A DNA stretch of 64,000 bases from Allorhizobium ampelinum S4 (GTDB lineage Bacteria > Pseudomonadota > Alphaproteobacteria > Rhizobiales > Rhizobiaceae), in contig NC_011988.1 of the NCBI RefSeq assembly GCF_000016285.1, positions 186,001 to 250,000 on the forward strand. Direction: 5' to 3'. Shown here one piece after another: positions 1 through 12,439 of this stretch. The notes beneath the pieces were generated by a model. That model ran no database searches. It saw only the letters and a program-made list of their open reading frames with translations, and had not been told where the DNA came from. Made by a program: the position numbers and the translations under genes. Every line of letters begins with the position of its first letter. Position 1 is the first letter of the stretch.

Positions 1-1477
1 CCGGAACCTTCCAACCGGCAAGCTGGCGCACCTTTGCGATACATTCCGTGCCTGTCATGCGTCCGCCGAGGTCAAAATCCGTTATCAGCAGATCGCAATG
101 GTGCAGCACGGAGGGTATCGCTGTTTCTGCCTGAACCGTACACCCCCATTTGCGCAGCAGACTGGCTGTGGCAAGCAGCACTGCCTCATCGTCTTCAACC
201 AGCAGCACGCGCAGGCCATGAGCCGGATTGGCAACGGGCGAGATTATCTGCTCCGCGCTCAAAACTTTCATGGGGACGGCAATCTTTAATCCCGACACGG
301 AGATTGCCGTTCCGGCCCCGACAACCGACCGTAATGAGACCTGCAACCCCATCAGGGTGCCGAGGCGCTTGACGATTGCCAAGCCCAGGCCGACCCCGTC
401 GACATCCTTGTCGCCACGCTCACGGACCTGATAAAACTCCTCAAATATGCGAAGGTGATGCTCTGGCGCAATGCCGGGGCCTTGGTCATAGACCTGAATG
501 GTCAGGCTGCCGCCCCTGCGGCGGCAGCCGATCAGGATTTTACGGCCCCCGGCATATTTAATCGCGTTGCTCAGGATATTTTGCAGAATCGTATTCAGCA
601 GAGACCGATCAACCGCAACAAAATGCGTGCAATTGACGAGCCGTATTTGTGAGCCGGCTTTTTGTGCGGCCTCCATATTCTGATCGACAACCTCGTTGAG
701 GATATCGGCAATTGGCACCGTTTCCATCTGCGGGATCAGTTTTCCACTATCCAGGGTGGAAATATCGAGCAAGGATTTGAAGAGCCGTGACACGCTTTGC
801 AGCGATCGATCGATATTGTCGACCATCGCCAGTTCTTCCTGTTTCAGCCCTGCGTCGCGCAGGCAAGCCGTAAACAGGCTGATGGCATGGATAGGCTGAC
901 GAAGGTCATGGCTTGCATGGGCAAGGAACCGCGATTTCGACAGGTTTGCTTCCTGCTCGGCGGCATAGGCACTTTGAAGTCGCAGCAAGAATGCCAATGT
1001 GTAGGACGGGGCGAGGATTGCCATCATTATGAATGTCAGCACGACATAAGGGTTCTGCTGCCAATAGACATTGAAATAGGTGGCGATTGCGAATGAACTC
1101 AACGCTAATGCCGTCGCTGGGAGCAAATGCCTGGGGCCGAAACGTAAGCCGCTGACAACCGTGTGCCAGACGACCAGCGCTGCAATCGGGAAAAGTGGCG
1201 CCCCGCCGACGGACATCGCAAACGTCGTGAACGTGTAGTCGAGCAGCGTCACGAGGGTTCGCCGCAGCATGTTGACGCCTGGCCGCAGAACGATCCACAG
1301 GAGCAGCAAGAAGGAATAGGGGATGTAGATCGCAAACAGCCAATAGAAACTTTGCCCTTCTGGAGGCGTCGCACCATTTGCAACCAGAGGCATGACATAG
1401 GCGGCGGTTATGAAAATAACGGCAATGCGCATGATTGCCTGCGCCCGCTCGGTATCGAATGAAGCATCGTTGCGCAT
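1..1477 (-). CDS. Hybrid sensor histidine kinase with receiver domain, 3' end outside window
   Basis: Read directly by reverse translation; about 492 codons lie inside the window and the frame is still open at base 1. The N-terminus carries about five or six hydrophobic segments (roughly residues 15-170), with no periplasmic domain evident. A dimerisation/phosphoacceptor region follows with the H-box SHDLRQP, then a HATPase domain with N box (NILSNAIKYA), G1 (DQGPGIAP) and G2 (GVGLGLAIV). A receiver domain starts with LLVEDDEAV, and its likely phospho-Asp lies in LLITDFDLGG near the window edge. The ATG at 1477 was chosen as the first ATG in the open frame; a TTG ten codons upstream (TTG-AAA-TCC) is possible. 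A membrane-bound hybrid kinase that passes phosphate to its own receiver is certain by domain order; the signal sensed is unknown. Confidence 0.85.
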   Translation of the reverse strand, partial: MRNDASFDTERAQAIMRIAVIFITAAYVMPLVANGATPPEGQSFYWLFAIYIPYSFLLLLWIVLRPGVNMLRRTLVTLLDYTFTTFAMSVGGAPLFPIAALVVWHTVVSGLRFGPRHLLPATALALSSFAIATYFNVYWQQNPYVVLTFIMMAILAPSYTLAFLLRLQSAYAAEQEANLSKSRFLAHASHDLRQPIHAISLFTACLRDAGLKQEELAMVDNIDRSLQSVSRLFKSLLDISTLDSGKLIPQMETVPIADILNEVVDQNMEAAQKAGSQIRLVNCTHFVAVDRSLLNTILQNILSNAIKYAGGRKILIGCRRRGGSLTIQVYDQGPGIAPEHHLRIFEEFYQVRERGDKDVDGVGLGLAIVKRLGTLMGLQVSLRSVVGAGTAISVSGLKIAVPMKVLSAEQIISPVANPAHGLRVLLVEDDEAVLLATASLLRKWGCTVQAETAIPSVLHHCDLLITDFDLGGRMTGTECIAKVRQLAGWKVP

Positions 1478-1945
1478 GCCGAAAAGCCGAATAAAACCGT
1501 TGGATTTCAAATCATTTTTCCGTTTGGTTGACTCTACAATATCCGCTTTGGTGTCGTCTCTTGCCCAACATGCATGGCGCTATTCCTGTTTAACCCTTTG
1601 TGCAATCAGGATTCAATGGCGACGTAACCTGCTGCGTTGCTGTACCGCTAAAGTGTAGCTTATCAAGGATGGTGTGCCCGGTTTGCCAGTGCGTCTTCAA
1701 ACGCTGATGCTCAATTGTGGGTAACTGGAGAAAATTGCTGCAAACACCTTTCCGGCTCAGCAATGCGCGTCCACTCGGCGCGGCAGTAAACGGTGCGCTT
1801 GGCTTTGAATGTGAGGGGGGATGCAAAAGGGGAGGGATGCGATAAGGCGCTGCATTTTTCAAAGGCGGCATTACCGCGACGTTTGACAGGTCTGCCGGCA
1901 ATCTGATGGGACGCGGCATCTGCCGCGTCCCATCGATGTCATCGA
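1478..1945. other. Intergenic region between katG and the hybrid kinase
   Basis: Apart from the strong hairpin at 1905-1934 listed separately, I see no coding frame with a good ribosome site and no recognisable RNA. It should contain the leftward promoter of the hybrid kinase, but I could not pick a convincing -35/-10 pair. Confidence 0.4.
1905..1934 (-). terminator. Hairpin after katG
   Basis: A perfect 14-bp inverted repeat (left arm 1905-1918, right arm 1921-1934, core GGGACGCGGCA) begins 12 bases after the katG stop codon in the direction of transcription. No clear U-run follows, so it may act as an mRNA 3'-end stabiliser or a non-canonical terminator. Confidence 0.6.
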
Positions 1946-4619
<2,674 letters not shown>

Positions 4620-4814
4620 ATGATGAAAATGCTGTCACTCCCCGCCATTCTTGGTATCTCACTCGGCGCTGCTGGTTTTGCAGCTTTCAGCCGAAAGAAC
4701 AAACCTTGGAGTGCTCTTAAAAGGATCGGTTATTTTATTGTGGTGGCGATCGGAATTTTGCTGGTCATGCTGGCGTTGAATTTCGGACTCTACTACTCCA
4801 ATCGCGTTTCCTGA
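4620..4814 (+). CDS. Small putative membrane protein
   Basis: Encodes 64 residues with two hydrophobic stretches: an N-terminal LPAILGISLGAAGFAAF and a stronger one, YFIVVAIGILLVMLALNFGL, separated by a basic linker (SRKNKPWSALKR). This pattern fits a small inner-membrane protein. The family is not recognised. The ribosome site is weak (AAGAAAG just upstream), and ATG-ATG at 4620/4623 or the ATG at 4629 could serve as start. It is followed by a cluster of hairpins (4858-4925) that would end its transcript. It could be a chance frame, but the amphipathic layout and terminator context favour a real gene. Confidence 0.45.
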   Translation: MMKMLSLPAILGISLGAAGFAAFSRKNKPWSALKRIGYFIVVAIGILLVMLALNFGLYYSNRVS

Positions 4815-4857
4815 TCCGGCAAGTAATTGGTAAGGCCGCTTTAATTAACCAGTAGAG

Positions 4858-4925
4858 CCTGTCTGGTTCAGCGCGAACCTGACAGGCGTCTAAGACGCTG
4901 TCGCACAAGCGGTGCCTTGTGCGAC
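4858..4925. terminator. Cluster of three hairpins between convergent genes
   Basis: Three separate inverted repeats sit back to back. The first is 4858-4886, with 12-bp arms (one mismatch) and a 5-base loop. The second is the short palindrome GCGTC-TAA-GACGC at 4886-4898. The third is 4900-4925, a perfect 10-bp stem GTCGCACAAG/CTTGTGCGAC with a 6-base loop. The site lies between the rightward small membrane gene and the leftward yhcH-like gene, so it likely acts as a bidirectional terminator, although no long T-tract is present. Confidence 0.6.
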
Positions 4926-4979
4926 GAAATTATGGCCTGCGCGCTATGGCTCTATCATCCGCTTGGATCATTGAAAAAG

Positions 4980-6489
<1,510 letters not shown>

Positions 6490-6569
6490 CAATGTCCGTT
6501 ATTGGATTTCGAATGCGCTTTCCGGTACAATCCGGAAAGCGGTATGTCAGGGAAAGGCGTTGGGCCTCT

Positions 6570-7880
6570 TCACTGGTCCATCGGTTCACGAACCAGGAAG
6601 AAGTAGCTGGCGGCACCAACGAATGCGATGGCAGCTCCGGTGAGCAAGGCGGGTACGAAAGACGAGTATTCGGCAATAAACCCGGTTGCGATCGGAGCCA
6701 GGGAGCCACCCAGGAATCCGCCGAAATTCTGCAGGGAACCGAGTGACGCCACCCGGTTTTTCGGAGCAACGGCTGTCACCAGCGCCCAAGAGCAGGCAGA
6801 GGCGGCATTGGTGAGGAAAATCACCACGGAAATGCAGAAAATCGCAATGTTATTGTCGGCAACCAGCGCCGCAGGCACGGTGAAGGCGGCCATGCCGAGC
6901 ATGGCGATGACAACAGGAATGCGACGACCACGGACCGGTGAAGCCTCGGTTTTCTTAATGATCTTGTCCGACAGCCAGCCAGCCACGAGGCAGCCGATAA
7001 AGCCGCAGAAGAACGGGACGGAGGCCATGAAACCGGTGCGGGCAAGGCTCATGTGCCGTTCATTGACCAGATAGGATGGCAACCAGCTGAGATAAACCCA
7101 GTTAAGGTAAACATTGCCGAAGTAGCCAAGGATCATGCCCCAGGTGGCGCGATAGGAAAACAGCTGGCCCCAATCGGCAAGCGTCACCTTCTGCTGCTTT
7201 TCTTCCGTCTCCGAAGAGAGGTACGAGCGTTCCTCAGCGGTCAGCCCCATATCCTTTGGGTCACGATACAGCATGAACCAGAATGCGGCCATGACCAGGC
7301 CAGCAGCACCGGTGATGATGAAGACCCAGCGCCAATCCAGAACGATCAGAAGCTGTGTCAGGAGCAGAGGCGCGATAGCTGTGCCCAGTGGAGAGGCTGA
7401 ATTGAAGATGCCTGTTGGCACGCCGCGCTTACTCACCGGGAACCAGTTGCTGACAACCCGGGCAGCCGACGGAAATTGCGGCGCTTCACCAATGCCCAGA
7501 CCGATACGGCTCAGGATAAACTGGGTAAAGGACGTGACAAAACCTCCGGCGGCCTGGGCCAGCGACCAGAACACCAGACCGAAACCCAAAAGGCGACGCG
7601 GTCCGAGACGGTCCACCATTGCTCCAACCGGAAGCTGCGCCAGCGCATAGCTCCAGGAAAATGCCGAGAGCAGCAGGCCCATTTCACCGAGGGTCAAACC
7701 CATGTCTTCGGTGATCCGATGATTGGCAACCGCCAGCGTCCCACGATCCATGTAATTGATGACGCCAGCCACCACCAGCAGGCAAAGCGAGGTGATCTGC
7801 ATGCGCCGGATACGCGGCGGTGCCTTGGCTTGGGTTGACCCCAGCGGGGCCGAGGGCTCGGAACTGACAATGGTGCTCAT
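6570..7880 (-). CDS. MFS transporter, anion:cation symporter type
   Basis: A 436-residue, 12-helix major facilitator. The N-terminal INYMDRGTLAVAN and the DRLGPRRLLG loop between helices 2 and 3 are typical of the ACS family of hexuronate, galactonate and glucarate importers. A strong AAGGAGGAG ribosome site precedes the ATG at 7880. It is the first gene of the operon with the aldolase and YhcH protein, and its promoter region carries the palindromic operator at 8002-8017. The inferred role is proton-coupled import of the acidic sugar cleaved by the next enzyme. Substrate cannot be read from sequence. Confidence 0.9.
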   Translation of the reverse strand: MSTIVSSEPSAPLGSTQAKAPPRIRRMQITSLCLLVVAGVINYMDRGTLAVANHRITEDMGLTLGEMGLLLSAFSWSYALAQLPVGAMVDRLGPRRLLGFGLVFWSLAQAAGGFVTSFTQFILSRIGLGIGEAPQFPSAARVVSNWFPVSKRGVPTGIFNSASPLGTAIAPLLLTQLLIVLDWRWVFIITGAAGLVMAAFWFMLYRDPKDMGLTAEERSYLSSETEEKQQKVTLADWGQLFSYRATWGMILGYFGNVYLNWVYLSWLPSYLVNERHMSLARTGFMASVPFFCGFIGCLVAGWLSDKIIKKTEASPVRGRRIPVVIAMLGMAAFTVPAALVADNNIAIFCISVVIFLTNAASACSWALVTAVAPKNRVASLGSLQNFGGFLGGSLAPIATGFIAEYSSFVPALLTGAAIAFVGAASYFFLVREPMDQ

Positions 7881-8001
7881 GACGTCTCTCCTCCTTGGAT
7901 GTCCGTTGCGGTTGGAGTATCCCGCGTCGCCTTTGGATTACCGTGCTGTTGGGATTGAAAGATCTCCCCCATGGCAATCGCAAGCTCCTCCCCGCGACTG
8001 A

Positions 8002-8041
8002 ATGTAAGCGCTTACATGAAATTATTTCAGAAATCTGTCAA
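8002..8041 (-). promoter_or_regulatory. Promoter with perfect LacI-type operator
   Basis: The sequence ATGTAAGCGCTTACAT (8002-8017) is a perfect 16-bp palindrome with the central CG typical of LacI/GalR operators. On the minus strand a TTGACA (-35, 8041-8036) is followed after 17 bases by CATGTA (8018-8013), which overlaps the operator. Binding there would block transcription of the MFS/aldolase/YhcH operon. The divergent LacI-family gene starts 235 bases away, so autoregulation is also possible. Confidence 0.75.
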
Positions 8042-8251
8042 CGGACTTTTTGGTCCAAAAGACCGGCGTTCGACTTTAAATCGGTTAGCATTGTGCCACC
8101 TTCAGATGCGGTGGCATTTCAGGCGGATGTTTTTCAAGCTAGAGTTTCCAAAGGAAAAGTGGAAACCGGCTTTCCCGAAACGATATACGGTAATGCCTTC
8201 AAGGCGAGGATGCGGGAGCATCTTCGACGCTTGGTATAAGTGGAAGACGTA

Positions 8252-9328
8252 ATGACTGGAACGCCCGAGCAGCCTGGATCGCCTGTGAAACGCACCCGTG
8301 AAGGCAGCGGCAGGGCAAGGCTGGAGGAGGTTGCGCGACGGGCTTGCGTTTCGACAGCCACGGTTTCTCGTGCGTTCAACACGCCCGAAAGGGTTTCTCC
8401 TGAAACACGCGAGCGGATTTTCTCAACCGCCAAGGCCCTGGGTTGGGTTCCCAATGCTGCGGGCCGGGCGTTGGCATCGAACCGCACCCATATTGCCGGT
8501 GTCATCATTCCAACGCTGGACAATGAAATCTTCTCCCATCAGGTCGGTGCAATGCAGCGGGTGTTTGCCGAACACGGATTGAACCTGCTGATCGCCTGTT
8601 CGAATTACGATCCTGAACTGGGTTTCCAACAGGCAAAAGCCATGATCGAGCGCGGCGTGGAAGCGCTGGCGCTGGCTGGCGAATCCCATCCTCAGGCGCT
8701 CTATGACAATCTGGACAATCTCGACATTCCCTATGTGCTGACCTATGCCTATCGACAGGGCGCCTCGCATGCCATGGTGGGCTTCGACAATGCCGCAGCC
8801 TTTGCCCGGATGACCGATTATCTTCTCGGCCTTGGCCATCGACGCATCGCTGTCGTCATGCAGCCCAAAGACAATAATGACCGCGTGGTAGCGCGCCTCA
8901 GTGGCATCACAGCCGCTCTTAGCGCAGCAGGATTGGAACTTTCGCCCGATCATTTGATCAGCGACAAGGCTAGTCTGGATTTTGGCATCGAAAGCGCCAA
9001 GCGGCTCGCGCAAGAGCCAACGGACATCCGTCCGACTGCGATCATTTGCGGAAACGATACTCTGGCACTCGGCGTGCTGATGGGCTTGGCACAGATGGGA
9101 GCAAGCGTTCCGGGCGATTTTTCGGTGACGGGTTTCGACGATCTGGAACTCTCGTCCCGACTGTCTCCGGCACTCACCACGATGTTTGTCGATAATAAGG
9201 AAATCGGTCGCATTGCCGCAGAACAACTCGTTCTGTGTCTTGGAGGCGAGATAGCCTCGCCTCAATCCCGGGAAATATCGGTCAGCTTGCATATTCGGGA
9301 AAGTACAGCGGCCCCGCAAACGAGATAG
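8252..9328 (+). CDS. LacI family transcriptional regulator
   Basis: About 358 residues: an N-terminal helix-turn-helix (LEEVARRACVSTATVSRAFN) and hinge (NAAGRALASNRT), followed by a periplasmic-binding-protein-like sensor domain (IAGVIIPTLDNEIFS to the C-terminal VSLHIRES). It probably represses the divergent MFS/aldolase/YhcH operon through the palindrome at 8002-8017 and releases it when a sugar-acid effector binds. ATG at 8252 is preferred because GGAAG lies 5 bases upstream; a GTG at 8240 would add four residues. The effector is unknown but is expected to be the transported acid or its derivative. Confidence 0.92.
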   Translation: MTGTPEQPGSPVKRTREGSGRARLEEVARRACVSTATVSRAFNTPERVSPETRERIFSTAKALGWVPNAAGRALASNRTHIAGVIIPTLDNEIFSHQVGAMQRVFAEHGLNLLIACSNYDPELGFQQAKAMIERGVEALALAGESHPQALYDNLDNLDIPYVLTYAYRQGASHAMVGFDNAAAFARMTDYLLGLGHRRIAVVMQPKDNNDRVVARLSGITAALSAAGLELSPDHLISDKASLDFGIESAKRLAQEPTDIRPTAIICGNDTLALGVLMGLAQMGASVPGDFSVTGFDDLELSSRLSPALTTMFVDNKEIGRIAAEQLVLCLGGEIASPQSREISVSLHIRESTAAPQTR

Positions 9329-9954
9329 ACTGTATCAGGGGGCCGGGTGACAGACTTGCCAATCGATGGTGATTGCCCGGAGCGGCCAACGATACAAAGA
9401 GGAATGGCCGGTCAATCTAAACCTGACAGACTCTCGTGCACCCACGCATTCACTTCGTTCATGCTTTCGTGCACTCATTTTTTGTTTATGCATCGATTTT
9501 TCCAAACTCGGCTGAAGCCTCCGTTTGGATCGATGCACGAGCAGCAGAATTGCCGTTATGGGAATGGGTGACAATTTGTTTGCCCTGTAGACCGGTCTGA
9601 TTGCTAATCACGATTGTACTGTGCCGATTGAATTCTGTTCCAGCCGATGCCAGTATCTGATGCCCAGTGATTTGGCCCACCGCTCGTGCTCATATCGGTA
9701 ACCAGCGAGCCAACTTGATCGGTTCTCTGTTGAGTTTGGACACTTGCCGGCGGCTTCTACCATGCAACTCCATGGCACAGCTCTGGCCGTCAACACATTC
9801 AATGCCGCCTGTCGTCTCTCTTGAACGGTTTTCCACACCCTCCTTTTCCCTTGCAATTTTCCACCATCACGGGAAAAAATGAAAAACCATTTCTTATAAA
9901 ACATTAAATCTACCTATTTAATGGATAAATAAGAATTGGAGCTGACGATCTACC
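9329..9954. other. Long intergenic region with a bulged hairpin
   Basis: Some 626 bases without a credible gene; short frames on both strands lack family resemblance. It contains direct repeats of TCGTGCAC (9434-9441, 9467-9474) and a large stem-loop at 9489-9537, listed separately. The last 60 bases before the LLM gene at 9955 are AT-rich and probably include its promoter. Confidence 0.4.
9489..9537. repeat. Long bulged inverted repeat
   Basis: The left arm TGCATCGAT plus CCAAAC (9489-9497, 9502-9507), with a TTTT bulge, pairs with the right arm GTTTGGATCGATGCA (9523-9537) around a 15-base loop. The 3' flank continues as TGCACGA, the complement of the TCGTGCA repeats upstream. It could be a terminator after the LacI gene, a leader structure or the remnant of a small transposable element. 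Confidence 0.5.
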
Positions 9955-10950
9955 ATGAGCTATGCCCTTAGCCTGCTTGACAAAAGCCCGGTCGAACCGG
10001 GTGCTGTTGCCGCCGATGCCTTGAAAGCCACGGTCGCTCTTGCCTTGCGCGCCGAAGACCTTGGCTATCGGCGCTTCTGGCTTGCGGAACATCACAACCT
10101 GCCGGCGCTTGCCAGTTCGGCGCCAGAGGCGCTGATTGCCTATCTCCTTGCCAGGACGTCGCGGCTCAGAATCGGTTCCGGCGGCATCATGCTTCAGCAT
10201 TACAGCGCCTATAAGGTTGCAGAAACCTTCAACCTGCTGGCAGCGCTGGCGCCGGGCCGGGTTGATCTGGGTGTCGGCAAGGCACCGGGTGGATTTCCCT
10301 ACGCCACCCATGCCCTGCAAGCCGGTCGGAAAGCGGCTGCCCCTGCCGATTTCGAGGAACAGCTTGAGGATTTGAACCGCTATCTGCTGACGGATGCCGC
10401 TGCTGCCAATGCCTTGCTGGCAACGCCGGTGCCGCCCGTTCCGGCAGAGCGTTTCCTGCTTGGTGCCAGTGTCGCGAGCGCAAAGCTGGCGGCGGCAAAA
10501 GGCTGGACGCTGGTTTTCGCGGGCCATTTGAATGGTGACCAGCATAATCTGCAGGAGACCTTTGATGTTTACCGTCGTGAAACCGGTGGCAAAGTTCCCG
10601 TTCTGGCTCTGGCCGCTTTGGCGACCGACGCGGAAGAGACGGCGAGAAGCCTCGTGGCTGACATCAAGATCTTCAAGGTGATTCTGGCCAATGGTCAAAG
10701 CGTCAATGTCGGTAATGCCGAACAGGCCGCCGAGTTTGCTCGTCAGTCCGGTGTGTCGGATTACCGGGTTGAAGAAAAGACCCCGCATGTTCTGGCAGGC
10801 ACGGGCGAGCAAGTCCGCAAGGAGCTCGATGCCCTTCATGCCACGCTTGGAGTGAGCGAATTCATCATCGACATCCCCGTTCCGCAGTCGGCTCTTCGGC
10901 TGAATGCCATTGAGTTGATTGCTGGTTCGCGCCTGTCTCTTGCCGCCTGA
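9955..10950 (+). CDS. LLM class flavin-dependent oxidoreductase (MsnO8 type)
   Basis: A 331-residue bacterial-luciferase-like TIM-barrel protein. The MsnO8-type signature is visible in [19 protein letters not shown], the [21 protein letters not shown] block and [13 protein letters not shown]. Such enzymes use reduced FMN and oxygen. It opens an apparent operon with a second LLM enzyme, an M20 deacylase, an acetyltransferase and an amino-acid-type ABC importer. In that context it resembles YtmO/CmoO of the Bacillus S-alkyl-cysteine pathway. The reaction on a sulfur-containing N-acetyl amino acid is inferred from context, not proven by sequence. The ribosome site is poor (GGAG about 15 bases upstream). 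Confidence 0.85.
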   Translation: MSYALSLLDKSPVEPGAVAADALKATVALALRAEDLGYRRFWLAEHHNLPALASSAPEALIAYLLARTSRLRIGSGGIMLQHYSAYKVAETFNLLAALAPGRVDLGVGKAPGGFPYATHALQAGRKAAAPADFEEQLEDLNRYLLTDAAAANALLATPVPPVPAERFLLGASVASAKLAAAKGWTLVFAGHLNGDQHNLQETFDVYRRETGGKVPVLALAALATDAEETARSLVADIKIFKVILANGQSVNVGNAEQAAEFARQSGVSDYRVEEKTPHVLAGTGEQVRKELDALHATLGVSEFIIDIPVPQSALRLNAIELIAGSRLSLAA

Positions 10951-10970
10951 TTTTAGAGAAAGATGTTCCC

Positions 10971-12317
10971 ATGAGCAAGAAATCCATCAATTTTGGCGTG
11001 ATGTTGCACGGTCCGGGCGGTCACATGAATGCTTGGAAACATCCAAGCGTTCCCGCTGACGCCAGCGTCAACTTTTCCTTTTATGTGGAGACGGCCCGCA
11101 AGGCGGAAGCCGCAGGCCTCGCCTTCGCCTTTGTCGCCGACGGACTGTATATCAACGAGCATTCCATTCCGCATTTTCTCAACCGGTTCGAACCGATTGC
11201 CATTCTCTCGGCGCTGGCCGCCTCCACCTCGAAAATCGGGCTGGTCGGGACGATTTCCACGTCCTATTCGGACCCATTCACCGTCGCCCGGCAATTTGCC
11301 TCTATCGATCATATCAGCGGCGGACGGGCCGGATGGAATGCGGTGACAACGCCGCTGGAAGGCTCTGGCCGCAATTACAGCCGCGAACATCCCGAGCATT
11401 CGCTGCGCTACCAGATTGCCGAGGAATATCTGGATGTGGTCAAGGGATTGTGGGACAGCTGGGACGATGACGCCTTCGTGCGCGACCGCGATACGGGTGC
11501 GTTCTTTGACCGGGAAAAGCTGCATCGGCTGGATCATAAGGGCCGCTTCTTCCGCGTCGAGGGTCCGCTCAATATTGGTCGCTCCCGGCAGGGTCAACCG
11601 GTGGTGTTTCAGGCTGGGTCTTCGGATTCAGGCATTCATCTGGCAGGCAAACATGCCGATGCCGTCTTTACCAATGGCGCGAGTTTCGAAGAAGGGCAGG
11701 CCTTTGCCAAGCAAGTCAAGCAGAGCGCCATTGCCCAAGGCCGTAGCGCCAGCGATGTGCTGATTTTCCCCGGCATCGGGCCGATTGTCGGCGCAACGCA
11801 GGAAGAAGCGGATGAAAAATATCGGGCAATCAGCGCCTTGGTAACGATTGAAGAAGCATTGCTGTTTTTGGGCCGGTTCTTCGATCATCATGATTTCCGC
11901 CGGTATCCGCTGGATGAGCCTTTCCCGGAGCTTGGTGATCTCGGCAAGAACAGTTTCCGCTCCACCACCGACAAGATCAAGAAAAACGCCAGAGAAAAGG
12001 GCCAGACCTTGCGCGAAGTGGCGCTGGAGGCCGCAACGCCGCGCAGCACCTTTGTCGGCACACCCGACCGGATTGCTGACGAGATCATCCGCTGGGTCGA
12101 TGGCGGTGCTGCCGATGGTTTCATTCTGGGCTTTCCGGTCATCACGGAAGGACTGGATGACTTTGTCGCCCATGTGCTGCCACGTCTTGAAGCGCGGGGC
12201 TATTTTGATCGCACTCTACAGGGTGACACGTTGCGCGATCATCTCGGCCTGCCTTTCCGTGAAAGCCGCTATGCGGCGACATCAGCTGACAAGGCCACAA
12301 CAAGGGCAGCCAGCTAG
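10971..12317 (+). CDS. NtaA/DszA-family FMN-dependent monooxygenase
   Basis: A 448-residue LLM monooxygenase of the nitrilotriacetate / DszA / SnaA branch. The N-terminal [18 protein letters not shown], the [24 protein letters not shown] flavin/active-site region and the QAGSSDSG phosphate-binding loop are characteristic. Members need a separate flavin reductase; none is encoded in this operon. The gene lies 20 bases after the first LLM gene. It matches YtnJ/CmoJ in the Bacillus ytm/ytn operon, whose product oxidises N-acetyl-S-alkyl-cysteines. Its TAG stop is the first three bases of the palindromic element at 12315-12417, so element insertion may have set or changed the C-terminus. Confidence 0.88.
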   Translation: MSKKSINFGVMLHGPGGHMNAWKHPSVPADASVNFSFYVETARKAEAAGLAFAFVADGLYINEHSIPHFLNRFEPIAILSALAASTSKIGLVGTISTSYSDPFTVARQFASIDHISGGRAGWNAVTTPLEGSGRNYSREHPEHSLRYQIAEEYLDVVKGLWDSWDDDAFVRDRDTGAFFDREKLHRLDHKGRFFRVEGPLNIGRSRQGQPVVFQAGSSDSGIHLAGKHADAVFTNGASFEEGQAFAKQVKQSAIAQGRSASDVLIFPGIGPIVGATQEEADEKYRAISALVTIEEALLFLGRFFDHHDFRRYPLDEPFPELGDLGKNSFRSTTDKIKKNAREKGQTLREVALEAATPRSTFVGTPDRIADEIIRWVDGGAADGFILGFPVITEGLDDFVAHVLPRLEARGYFDRTLQGDTLRDHLGLPFRESRYAATSADKATTRAAS

Positions 12318-12417
12318 AGCATTTCCGCGTTTCCTGGAAACGCATGAATACTCTAACTGTTTTTTTAACGCATTTCTGGACGCAAAACCGCACCGCATTT
12401 TTGCTGGAAATGCTCTA
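12315..12417. repeat. Rhizobial palindromic intergenic element (RIME-like)
   Basis: A 103-bp unit bounded by TAGAGCATTTCC (12315-12326) and its exact complement GGAAATGCTCTA (12406-12417), with inner short palindromes such as GCGTTTCCTGGAAACGC near the left end. Size and termini are like the mosaic intergenic elements common in Rhizobium and Agrobacterium genomes. It lies inside the operon between the LLM and amidohydrolase genes, supplies the stop codon of the former and could fold in the mRNA and alter downstream expression. Confidence 0.75.
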
Positions 12418-12439
12418 AGCGCATCGGCTGAAAGCAACC

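Noticed and set aside
9430..9545. CRISPR-like repeats
   Set aside because: Only two direct copies of an 8-mer plus a hairpin, with no regular spacing, repeat length or cas genes.
9608..9904. Leftward 98-codon frame in the 9.3-9.9 kb gap
   Set aside because: No ribosome site, no family resemblance and many Arg/Trp codons. It could be a decayed fragment, but nothing supports it.
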